DNA of 64,000 nucleotides. Source: Rhizopus arrhizus (Eukaryota; Mucoromycota; Mucoromycetes; Mucorales; Rhizopodaceae). Below the pieces are notes generated by a model. It worked only from the letters and a program-made list of their open reading frames with translations. It made no database searches and was not told where the DNA came from. Both the position numbers and the translations under genes were made by a program. The stretch is taken from contig JAKZZE010000002.1 of assembly GCA_024220505.1 (NCBI GenBank), positions 1,178,001 through 1,242,000 on the forward strand. The letters run 5' to 3'. Position 1 is the stretch's first letter. Every line of letters starts with the position of its first letter. Shown here piece by piece: positions 11,975-20,172 of the stretch.

Positions 11975-12169
11975 CGTTAATCAGTCACTTGTCAATAGCA
12001 AGAATCTTGTAATAAACAGCCTTCGTTGAGTCCTGCACTGAATTTAAAGTACTATTTTTGTACTTCAAATTTGACTAATTAAATGCTGGTTGCTTAATAG
12101 CATCATAAGTATTAGGACTCCATTTGCATAATTCTTTTTTATTTACGCGTAAAAAACTAGAAAAGACTT

Positions 12170-15100
12170 TTAATCCTTTTCATTTTCTTGAAGAATATTT
12201 ACATACCTATTTTTTACAATGAAATAAATTAGCTCATAATTATCGTATTTATATATCATATTTTACCAGCTTAATCCTTGTTTTAATCCTTCCCCTTTTA
12301 ATGCACTCGTTTTATAAATAGAGTATTTATTTTTCAGTGTTGATAAATCAAGCGTGTCAGCTACTTCCGCAGCAGATAAGCCACCTTCTATATCATGCTT
12401 ATTAGCAAATACAAGGAGAGGAACATCTTTCAATTCTTCTTCTTCCAAAATGGCATGTAATTCTTTTTTTGATGTTTGTATGCGATCTTTATCCACACTA
12501 TCAACTACATAAATGACTGCATCTGTGTTTAAATAATAGGTTCTCCAATAGGGTCTACACATATACAATGTTTAATTCCCCCATGGTTCTTTCCGATAAA
12601 ATATCTAACCAGTCGGTCAACGCAGTCACGCAGCGACCACAGGCACCAGAGCCTACTACTAAATTGAAAAATATGCCCTGGTCCCAAGTTGTGGCCAGGA
12701 AGCGAACATCACTTATGAATGCTACTTTTGAAAACAATATTCACAACAGTCAACAAGACAAAGTTATTTACTCTAAAGTGTGGAGAGCAGGACGTTCTCC
12801 AGGTAGTGTCCTCCCGGACATGACTGATAGATCTGAATCACCCGTGCAGCTTATGTCCTTAATTGCGAAACAATTTCCATCACGAATCGCGGTTGCAACT
12901 ATCAAAGAAAGCAGTCGAAAGATTGCTGAAATCAATTTTGATCCCTTCGATCCTGCCATTGACAACATTCTTAAAGATGGTATTACTTTTGAAAATGATG
13001 CGGTTAGGCTTTTACCTTGTCGAGCCTTAGATCCAGCTGTCCCTTTAGTTCGACTTCGACTATCGAACCTTCCCTTTCTTAAAGAGGACATTCTTAAGGA
13101 ACAATTAAAAATGAGTTTGGAACCTTATGGCTCCGTTCTTGATTTGGGAATTCTACGAGAATCCCACACCGGCACCTATATGGGTACAGGCTATGCTATA
13201 CTGAGCGTCCCAAAAAATGATGACAGATTCTCTCCCCTTTCTCACCATCTTCCTTGGTACCATTCAGAAGATGAAGGCTTTTATGCTGTGTGGAGTGACA
13301 TACCCACCTACCGTCGTTACTGTCATGCTGAAGGACATGCCGTCCCTGATTGTCCAAAGAAACGTTCATCCCGTGTTTGTTGGAACTGTCGTGCTAGTGG
13401 CCATATTGCTGCTGAATGCACAAAAAACAAGAATAAGCCATTTAAAAAGGCCAGGAAAACCCCTAATGCTCCACAGGACAGAGTAGCTCAAGATGAGGTC
13501 CAGTCGAGCCAAGCTTCTAATGGCATAGCTATGCCTAGCACCTCCCCCCAACCTCTCACTTCGAATATTATGAAACGTAAACGTTCTATTCGGAATGAAT
13601 CTGGTGATGACCCAAGGATCCATTCTTCAACTTTGCTAACAACTGAAGAGGATTCTATCTTGGTATCCACTCAAGAGGTTTTGAAAGCTCTCTTCACTAC
13701 ACCCGCTGATTCGCAGGAAGATATTCAAATGGAAACTAACACTGGAAGTATCGACGATTCACATGTTGCTACAGACGAAGTTACTATGGACCAAACCATC
13801 AAAAACATTCCTCAGTCTCAACATCAGGCTGCCATGGATAGCCACCATAATGAGGCCCCAACAGGATATAACTTTCGTCATGACTCTTTAGATAATCTGG
13901 GATTACCAATACCAGAATGTATCCCTAGAGATCAGCAGCACGGCACCACAGTGTTCAACATTGATGGTGCTCTAACCCAATCTAAGCAATAATGAATAAT
14001 AGATCGAAAGAACTATTATTCAACATTTCTTCATTGAACTGTAACAGTTTGGTGAAGACCCATGATACCCAAAAACAATCCAATTTCATACGTTACTTAC
14101 GCTCTTTAAATTTCAACATAATGGCCTTTCAAGAAACACACACCACCATAGACCATGAAAACTTCATCAATGTACAATTTCAAGCATCTCAGTCCCTATG
14201 GACTCGCCATTGTGGCTTACTTTCCTTTTCTTCCAAATATCAACTATCAGACAATCTGATGCCGTCAAACCCTCGCATTATTCTATCCAAAATCAGTCAT
14301 CCACAAAATTTTTATGCTCCTTTCCATGTATTAGTGGTTTATGCTCCAGCTTCTACAGGTAAGGACAGAAGAGAGTTTTTTGATTCCGTGTTAGATGCTC
14401 TCAATTCTGTATCTGATATTGACCCACACCGGATCATTATCCTTGGCGACTTCAATTATTCTTATCATCGTCGTAACTTGTCAACTCAAACATCTCTAAA
14501 ATGGGTATCATATCTACTTTTATATTTTATACTCCTTTTTTTTCCGTGGCGTGAAGTTACCTTATTACGATGGTGTCGGGTGAAAAGAGAGGACAAGCAC
14601 AAGCCGAATGCTCCAGCAAGAAAACTAAGATCGACTTACCAAAAGATGTAGATTGGTGCATTTCTTCTGGAACGTCATTGTCTTTCAAGGTGTTTGTTGA
14701 AAAGTTTGAGCCATTGGGTAGACGGTCGGCGGAACAGCGCTTCACAAACATCGTCACCAACTCCAAGTATTTCAATTCTGGTACTTCCAAGATCATAATG
14801 ACGAATTTCAAGACCTGGACTAACTCAGCCAATTATCTGATCTTCTGGTCAAAACATATGCCGAAAAACAACATGGACAAGATCGTTCTTGAAATGGACG
14901 AAGTCATTGACAAGATGGCCACACAACGTACTACTTTGGTGAGGCAGCTTGTCATGAACAACCCCACCAATCAAGGTGCTGTGACCGAAGATGATGCTGT
15001 GACCGACGATGATGCTGTTACCGACGATGATGCTGTTACCGACGATGATGCTGTTACCGACGATGATGCTGTTACCGACGATGATGCTGTTACCGACGAT

Positions 15101-18100
15101 GCCACTGTCCACGAAGATGCTGAAACAACACCTGTCATGTCAACACCCACAAGCAATAATGATGAATGGCTCTTCAATGGGGTCAATATTAGCGTGCTGT
15201 TTTGCCAATATCAGGTTGCTGTACGATCCTTGGTTCTGAAGCACGGTCCCCTCCCTCCAGAGGATTATTGCAATGAGATCGCATCCCTTTTCAACGTGTT
15301 TATCCTGAATGCCGGCCAACATAGCGACATTGCAACCAAGGTGTTTGGCGATTGCCTGCTTAACGACTTAACTGCCTCTTTGCGTGCATCTTCTATGGAT
15401 TACTCGATGGATCTGCCGGATCAGGTCTACATAACTTTTGCCTCGATGTTTGCCGATCTGACCATGGGCAGTGCGACCTGTGACGATACCATTGTAAAAC
15501 TCATTGTAGAAGGTGCTGGTTTGGATTATGGACCACGCCGTCTTTTACGAGGCATTGCGAACCTGTAAGTGACCAAGAAATATGTTGAGATCGTAACAAA
15601 TGACATACATTTATTTCACCTGTAGCATACAAAAATTACCATCGACACCGGTGAATGTTAAAAACACAAGTGAAACCGCCTTGTGGAGTACCTATTTTGA
15701 TCCTATTCTCTCGACACTGCTGTCTGACCCTGATCGAAATATACACTTGCAATGGAGCAACTCGGCGCCAACTGAACGCGGAAATGCTCGCCCCGATGCT
15801 GCCATTTACCACAAGCAGCAAGGATCCTTTGTGGGCTCCAGAGGGTATGGGGAGGCAAAACCAGAAGGCACCTCAACGCACGACATTTCCGTCGACTTCT
15901 TAAGACTGACAGTGTTTTGCAAAAACTCCATTGATGTTTCCTTGCTGGACTCCACCCTTGCTTTTCAGATTAACAGTAAATTTGACACTGCTTACTCCCT
16001 TTTTATTTTGCTAGATTTCACCATTACATTTTACCTACAACAGTTGACTGCCAGGGTCATCTATGCTTCGTTTGAAATCGCTCGTATTACGTTCCCTCGT
16101 TCCTTGGAAGGCATTCCTGCATTTTTCAACTTGCGCAACATTCGTCTCCTCTTGGCCGTAAACAAGGTCTTTTGGCATAAGTGTGTTGTCTCTGACAAGC
16201 CAGCCACGATTGCCCATCGATATTGCCAAACTATACCGAATTGGCAGAAAAATATCAGAACGCAACAAGATTCCCAACGCACCCCATCATTGCGAATTGA
16301 GCAATGATTGAATCATACACAAACATTCATACCTACCCCTGTTTTTTTACAGCTTATTTTTTCTTTCCTTTTTCTTTTTAAATTTTCTCATTAAACATTG
16401 AAAATGAGTGTTGCATTGAAAATCTTTGTCTACTCAATAGTACTCGAATCATGTATTAACGACATCGCCATACCATAACGTTGATCCCAGCGTTGATGTT
16501 CGACGACACCTCTCGTCTTCAGTTCCTGCTCGATTGCTTCAACGTTCTTTGCACACCTGCGATACTCGACTTTTTTTTTTTTTTTGTGTTTTTGCTTGTT
16601 ATTATAAATCGTTCAAGGAAACTGAACGTCATATCATAATGGCTCTCCGTTGCGACAGCTATCTAAACATTTATGAGAATGAGAAACAAATCCTTCAAAA
16701 TCACTCAATTCCAAACACTTTAATGCCTCGCTGATTCGTGTCATCAATGTCTCGCTTTCCAAGAACCTGTTGTGTTTAACTTTACTCTTGAGAACGGACC
16801 AAAACTGTTCAATAGGATTGAGTTCAGGCGAGTATGATGGAAGATAAGCACATCGATATCCTCTAGACTCAATATACCGAGAAATATCTTCGGCTTTATG
16901 AATAGGAACATTATCCATGACCAAATAATGACTTTTCATGTGCTGATACTTATCCATCTCATCCATTGTAGCCTTGAGAAAACTAAGATAATGACCAGTG
17001 ACAGTTCCTCTGCTAATAATTTCAGAAGCATTTGTTCGCTTTCGTTTTCTGGTCGAAACCTGTGGAAGTCTTAAGCTGCATTTAATCAGACCAGATGCAG
17101 AGATTGCACCCAGGATAGTAGTCGTTTTTGCTCTTGTTTTTGGGACAGTTACCACAGCAGTAGATCCTTTTTTTGACCACGCCATACTACGCTTCATGTT
17201 AATATGGAAGGCAGACTCATCAAGAAAAACACAATTTTTTCTAAAATCCATGTCTGTCTCATCCCATTTGCGTATCCAGTCAAACCGCTCTTGGATCTTG
17301 GCTTCACTATTCCTATCAACGGGTTGAAACTTGGCTTTTTTCAAAGATAAGTTGCATTCATTCTTCATAAACCGATAAAGTGTTGTCTTGGACACTTGGA
17401 TTCCTTCAAATCTTTGACGTAATTTTTCCATCAATTGCTCAAGAACTATTGACGGATTCTCATCAACCCATTCTAAAATAATTCTCTTATGCTCATCGTT
17501 GAGAATGCGAGGACGACCAGAGCTTTTACCCTTTTTAAATATGCCGTCAGGATCTTTTTCATACTGCAGCGCCCACCTTTGCGCCGAGCAAACATGAATT
17601 CCCAACTGCTTTGCAGCAGCTGATGCACTCAAAACCTTCTCGAACATCAGTTTGAAGAATCTTACTTTGTCCTGATCCGTATAGACTGTGTAATCTCGTT
17701 TTGTAACTGATTCTTTCATATGAACGTCCTTACTCTGTACTTCGTCCACATGCACAACAACAGGCTCATGGTTGTGCACACGATGAAGAGTGTGCAAATA
17801 ATCAGTGTGAGAACTGATTGTTTGAAGGGTGTACATTTCTTCATCAACAACATAATCCATGGGCTCAGGGCAGCCATGCTCATCAACAACATGGCCCTGT
17901 CCATCTTCATAAAAAATTGACCGTTCATAATTTGTAGTATGGTGAAAGAGAAAAGAGGTTTGACCTCAACGAGGCGTTGTGCTTTTATAGTGATGGCTTT
18001 GCCAAGCTTTTTTGTGCGACGACTTTTTCCTCTGTGAAACGACTTTCAATTTGTCATCATCCGAATTGATTTCTGGCCAAACACGACTTCTATTTTTGTC

Positions 18101-18572
18101 AACCTCTGACTTCCTTTTCCGTGGCACACGACTTTGATTTCGAAAAAGAGTGTAAATTGAAAAAACACCTTATATCTGCTCGTCCACCGAAATCCCATAT
18201 TTCAAACTTGAAGTTTTTACAAGTTACTGTTTCAACATTAAAACCATCGGCTAACAAGTCTCATTAATGTTCTTTATGTGCGCGTAATGTCTCTCTTCAA
18301 AAAAGCTTACTAGGATTTGTTGAAACAACTTTTCCAATCTATTCTTTAGTCTTTTAAACAAAGAAAGAAAAAAAAAGACATTTTGATATTATTTTACCTG
18401 AAGTCTATAGAGAATGGTTGTTTTGCCTGCACCGTCGAGACCAAGAATCAGTATACGAGCTTCTTTTTTTCTCCATAATTTCCTAAAAATATTACTGAAA
18501 AGTACACCTTTTGAGTGAAAACTATTCAACTTCCAAGTAATGGGTCTGGTTGCGACATTTGCTTTTACCCAT
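12170..18572 (-). CDS. ARL1: Arl1-like ADP-ribosylation-factor GTPase with a giant intron
   Basis: Small Golgi-type GTPase of the Arf/Arl family, 182 residues, the usual Arl1 length. Exons on the minus strand are 18572-18569 (only ATG G), 18507-18398, 18338-18311, 18250-18169, 12554-12267 and 12206-12170. All five introns obey GT-AG and the phases close exactly (549 nt). The N-terminus reads MGVLFS, a myristoylation signal. G1 is GLDGAGKTT, followed by the Arl1-like [14 protein letters not shown], then G4 NKHD and G5 TSALKG. The fourth intron (12555-18167) is about 5.6 kb and is filled with mobile DNA. The switch-II Gln of the family (WDxGGQ) is Arg here, and the Ile after the switch-I Thr is Asp. 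It is therefore either a diverged paralogue or a gene starting to decay. Transcribed divergently from PEX7. The tiny first exon uses an AAAAG acceptor and is the least certain part. Confidence 0.8.
12568..13992 (+). CDS. LINE (non-LTR retrotransposon) ORF1, gag-like with zinc knuckles
   Basis: A 474-residue open frame starting MFNSPMVLS. The middle carries a canonical CCHC knuckle, [14 protein letters not shown] (about residue 273). It is preceded by a second knuckle-like stretch, [15 protein letters not shown], whose first Cys position is Arg. The C-terminal third is Ser/Thr/Gln-rich and acidic. ORF1 proteins of this class bind the element RNA. The stop overlaps the next start (TAATG), the arrangement expected between ORF1 and ORF2 of a LINE. 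The frame is intact, but the element as a whole is truncated downstream. Confidence 0.75.
   Translation: MFNSPMVLSDKISNQSVNAVTQRPQAPEPTTKLKNMPWSQVVARKRTSLMNATFENNIHNSQQDKVIYSKVWRAGRSPGSVLPDMTDRSESPVQLMSLIAKQFPSRIAVATIKESSRKIAEINFDPFDPAIDNILKDGITFENDAVRLLPCRALDPAVPLVRLRLSNLPFLKEDILKEQLKMSLEPYGSVLDLGILRESHTGTYMGTGYAILSVPKNDDRFSPLSHHLPWYHSEDEGFYAVWSDIPTYRRYCHAEGHAVPDCPKKRSSRVCWNCRASGHIAAECTKNKNKPFKKARKTPNAPQDRVAQDEVQSSQASNGIAMPSTSPQPLTSNIMKRKRSIRNESGDDPRIHSSTLLTTEEDSILVSTQEVLKALFTTPADSQEDIQMETNTGSIDDSHVATDEVTMDQTIKNIPQSQHQAAMDSHHNEAPTGYNFRHDSLDNLGLPIPECIPRDQQHGTTVFNIDGALTQSKQ
13992..14513 (+). pseudogene. LINE ORF2, endonuclease domain only (truncated)
   Basis: The frame starts at the TAATG overlap with ORF1 and encodes an APE-type endonuclease. 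Motifs in order are [23 protein letters not shown] and ILGDFNYS. Homology-like sequence stops shortly after LKWVSYLL (about 14511). The reading frame then runs into low-complexity sequence (to a stop at 14651) that belongs to the next element. No reverse transcriptase domain is found anywhere downstream in the intron, so the LINE cannot be autonomous. LINE copies are normally 5'-truncated, so loss of the 3' part points to a later insertion or deletion. Confidence 0.7.
14570..16307 (+). CDS. Protein of unknown function with PD-(D/E)XK-like motif and acidic repeat
   Basis: Best model: exons 14570-15564, 15626-15975 and 16015-16307 (545 residues). The first intron has a consensus GTAAGT donor. 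The second is only 39 nt and in frame, so it may instead be retained. Residues 1-135 contain a basic segment ([15 protein letters not shown]) and no known domain. Residues 137-178 are seven copies of AVT(D/E)DD encoded by an 18-bp tandem repeat. The third part contains [10 protein letters not shown], then a short spacer, then [10 protein letters not shown]. The PD...EAK spacing fits the PD-(D/E)XK nuclease core. From memory, this kind of protein is a recurrent, uncharacterised multicopy family in Mucoromycota genomes. It lies inside the Arl1 intron, between the broken LINE and a convergent transposase. G+C is higher than in the flanking spacers. The nuclease assignment is inference from the motif only. 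Confidence 0.65.
14978..15103 (+). repeat. 18-bp coding tandem repeat, 7 copies
   Basis: Seven head-to-tail units of GCTGT(G/T)ACCGA(A/C)GATGAT (the last ends in GCC) encode AVT(D/E)DD. Units 3-6 are identical, indicating recent expansion. The repeat keeps the reading frame and creates long open frames on the opposite strand that are not genes. Confidence 0.9.
16634..17860 (-). CDS. Tc1/IS630-family DDE transposase
   Basis: A complete 408-residue open frame with no stop or frameshift. The N-terminal part has a helix-turn-helix typical of the family ([19 protein letters not shown], then [12 protein letters not shown]). The catalytic triad is visible as [19 protein letters not shown] and [11 protein letters not shown]. 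The protein is therefore potentially active. The element's inverted termini could not be located. It is convergent with the PD-(D/E)XK-like gene (326 bases between stop codons) and on the same strand as the host Arl1-like gene. The region upstream of its start carries repeated ACGACTT motifs. A shorter start at a later Met is possible but would not affect the catalytic core. Confidence 0.88.
   Translation of the reverse strand: MDYVVDEEMYTLQTISSHTDYLHTLHRVHNHEPVVVHVDEVQSKDVHMKESVTKRDYTVYTDQDKVRFFKLMFEKVLSASAAAKQLGIHVCSAQRWALQYEKDPDGIFKKGKSSGRPRILNDEHKRIILEWVDENPSIVLEQLMEKLRQRFEGIQVSKTTLYRFMKNECNLSLKKAKFQPVDRNSEAKIQERFDWIRKWDETDMDFRKNCVFLDESAFHINMKRSMAWSKKGSTAVVTVPKTRAKTTTILGAISASGLIKCSLRLPQVSTRKRKRTNASEIISRGTVTGHYLSFLKATMDEMDKYQHMKSHYLVMDNVPIHKAEDISRYIESRGYRCAYLPSYSPELNPIEQFWSVLKSKVKHNRFLESETLMTRISEALKCLELSDFEGFVSHSHKCLDSCRNGEPL
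18019..18134. repeat. Four spaced ACGACTT motifs upstream of the transposase gene
   Basis: ACGACTT occurs at 18019, 18039, 18083 and 18128. The last three are 44-45 bases apart, and the intervening sequences are loosely alike (TTTGTCA, and TTTCTGGCCAAAC versus TTTCCGTGGCAC). This looks like a degenerate 45-bp subterminal repeat, possibly transposase binding sites at the transposon end nearest the Arl1 splice donor. An 11-bp direct repeat TTTTCCGTGGC is shared between 14540-14550 and 18115-18125. Confidence 0.45.
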
Positions 18573-18957
18573 TTATTATTTTTCAAATGAAAAAAGAAAG
18601 CATAAAATGAATCACCGCTCAAACCATGTGTCATACAACATAATTGTGAATCAAGCACATCTCTCTCTCTCTCTTTTTCTTTTAGTCAATCCATATATAA
18701 GCTATTAAGGACAAGTAATAGACAATCCACGTGTTTCTGAAAAAAAAAATTAGTTTCAGTAATTATTGATGTTGACTTTTTGTTATATTAGATTTTAACT
18801 ATGCAAAGGAAAATTTGATTGGCGTGAAATTCAAGGCAGGAAAAAAAAAAACTGTAGTCAGCTTGAATACACACACTTTCATTTTCAGGTTCAAACTTTT
18901 TTTTTCTACTTTCTCTCTTTTTTTGTCTTTCCTTTTTTTTTTTTCCTTCCTTTTTTA
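18573..18957. other. Divergent promoter region Arl1-like / PEX7
   Basis: 385 bases between the start codons of the Arl1-like gene (minus) and PEX7 (plus). It contains a TC microsatellite (about 18660-18674) and long T/pyrimidine runs at 18896-18956 just before the PEX7 start, typical of fungal leaders. No clear TATA element was seen. Confidence 0.5.
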
Positions 18958-20114
18958 ATGTTTACACAGTTCCGTACTGAAGGCTTTAATGGCTACTCGG
19001 TAAACTTTCTTGTTTGGCGTAAATTGCTAGACTCAACTATTTCTTCATGTAGACGAAATGGAGTCCCTTCTTTGAAAATAAACTTGCAGTAGCTACAGCT
19101 TCCAACTTTGGACTTGTGGGTAATGGCCGTTTGTTTGTTATGAACTCAATGGGTGACGGTGTAGCAGTGGAGAGAGTGTAAGCAAATACTTAACGAGGAA
19201 GCATATAAACTCACTTTAAGTAGTTATGATACACAAGATGGTTTATTTGATATTGCATGGAGTGAAATAAACGAAAATCAATTGGTTGCTTCAAGTGGTG
19301 ATGGATCAATTAAAATGTGGGATACAACATTGGCAGTAAGCAAATAGTTATACGCGCAATCATATATATTAAAATCCTTCTAGGATTATCCAATTCAAAA
19401 TTGGCAAGAACATCAAAGGGAAGTGTTTTCTGTTGATTGGAATTTAGTGACAAAGGATTTATTCTCAAGTGGATCTTGGGATCATACAGTCAAAATTGTA
19501 AACACGAATAATTGTATACTTTTGTTATATTTACTGATGTATGAATATTTTAGTGGAGCCCTCAAGCACCGAGATCACTACAAACATACACTGAACATAC
19601 ACACTGTGTTTATAGCACCAGTTGGTCTCCATATAACCCCACTATGCTTGCCTCAGCCTCAGGAGATCAAACAGTTAAAATATGGGATACAAAGCAGCCT
19701 AGATCAGTCCAGACCATAAGAGCTCATCACAACGAGGTTTTGTCAGTGGATTGGAACAAATATCAAGATCATATGTTAGCTACTGGTTCAGTAGATAAAA
19801 CAATTAAAGTATGGGATCTCCGTCGACCGGATAGAGAGGTGATTTGCTTGTCTGGACATGAATTTGCTGTACGTCGTGTAAGATGGTCCCCCCATCGACC
19901 TAATATACTGGGTAGCGTTGCTTATGACATGAGTGTGCGATTTTGGGATACAGCTGCCATGCCAGGACAAAACTTGATTCATGTTCATGATGCTCATACT
20001 GAATTTGTTTTGGGCTTAGACTTTAACCTTTATGTGGAAGGACAGGTGGCTACCTGTGCTTGGGATGAAAAAATTAATATATTTATGCCTCCACCACTAT
20101 TAGCAAGACGCTAA
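18958..20114 (+). CDS. PEX7: Peroxin 7, PTS2 receptor (WD40)
   Basis: Cytosolic receptor that carries PTS2-tagged enzymes into peroxisomes. Exons are 18958-18999, 19053-19177, 19224-19335, 19384-19497 and 19554-20114. Introns are 53, 46, 48 and 56 nt, all GT-AG with closing phases, and give 317 residues. WD40 repeats are readable throughout: [68 protein letters not shown] and [13 protein letters not shown]. The N-terminus [14 protein letters not shown] and the block [16 protein letters not shown] are typical of PEX7. The gene ends 58 bases from the convergent methyltransferase gene. Confidence 0.92.
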
Positions 20115-20172
20115 AATAAATACATATTTTTATTATTTTCGATCCAGCGAAAAAAAAAAAAAAAAAAAAAAA

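Larger units (their letters stand above)
8769..12169. other. Gene-poor stretch with hairpin and MITE
   Basis: About 3.4 kb with no credible intact gene. The short ORFs (9086-9334 and 9624-9908 minus, 10124-10354 and 10357-10569 plus) are dominated by homopolymer-encoded Phe/Lys and are noise. Two structures stand out and are listed separately: a G/C hairpin at 10805-10863 and a foldback element at 11657-11974. Around 10935-11090 two loosely similar stretches (gaagggga.. and gaacgggga.., each followed by aaggaacat.gcc) may be a degenerate repeat. Confidence 0.55.
12555..18167 (-). other. 5.6-kb transposon-filled intron of the Arl1-like gene
   Basis: The donor is AG|GTGTTTTTTC after the codons for GRADI. 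The acceptor is GTGTAG|A before CCC TAT TGG, rebuilding the conserved IRPYWR junction in phase 2. All other introns assigned in this window are 39-204 nt. Contents, in plus-strand order, are LINE ORF1, a truncated LINE ORF2, a PD-(D/E)XK-like gene and, on the minus strand, a Tc1/IS630 transposase. The LINE ORF1 start codon is only 14 bases from the splice acceptor. At the other side, subterminal repeats come within about 35 bases of the donor. Confidence 0.75.

Noticed and set aside
14978..15103. Possible CRISPR-like array
   Set aside because: The units are contiguous, without spacers, and in frame with a eukaryotic gene.
14849..15186. Long minus-strand open frames over the PD-(D/E)XK-like gene
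   Set aside because: They are low-complexity mirror frames created by the 18-bp tandem repeat.
14540..18125. TTTTCCGTGGC pair as terminal inverted repeats of the Tc1/IS630 element
   Set aside because: The two copies are in direct, not inverted, orientation and only 11 bases long, so true termini remain unidentified; kept only as a weak boundary hint.
12263..18658. Arl1-like gene read as two pseudogene fragments broken by a transposon
   Set aside because: Exact splice sites and closing phases join six exons into a complete 182-residue protein, so an intron insertion explains the data better than disruption.
19178..19223. Frameshift in PEX7 between the first and second WD40 blocks
   Set aside because: A 46-nt intron with donor GTAAGC and acceptor AAGTAG joins VERV to [12 protein letters not shown] in frame.
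19423..19719. Separate small protein inside PEX7
   Set aside because: It reads through a PEX7 intron and then out of frame; the spliced WD40 model explains the whole region.
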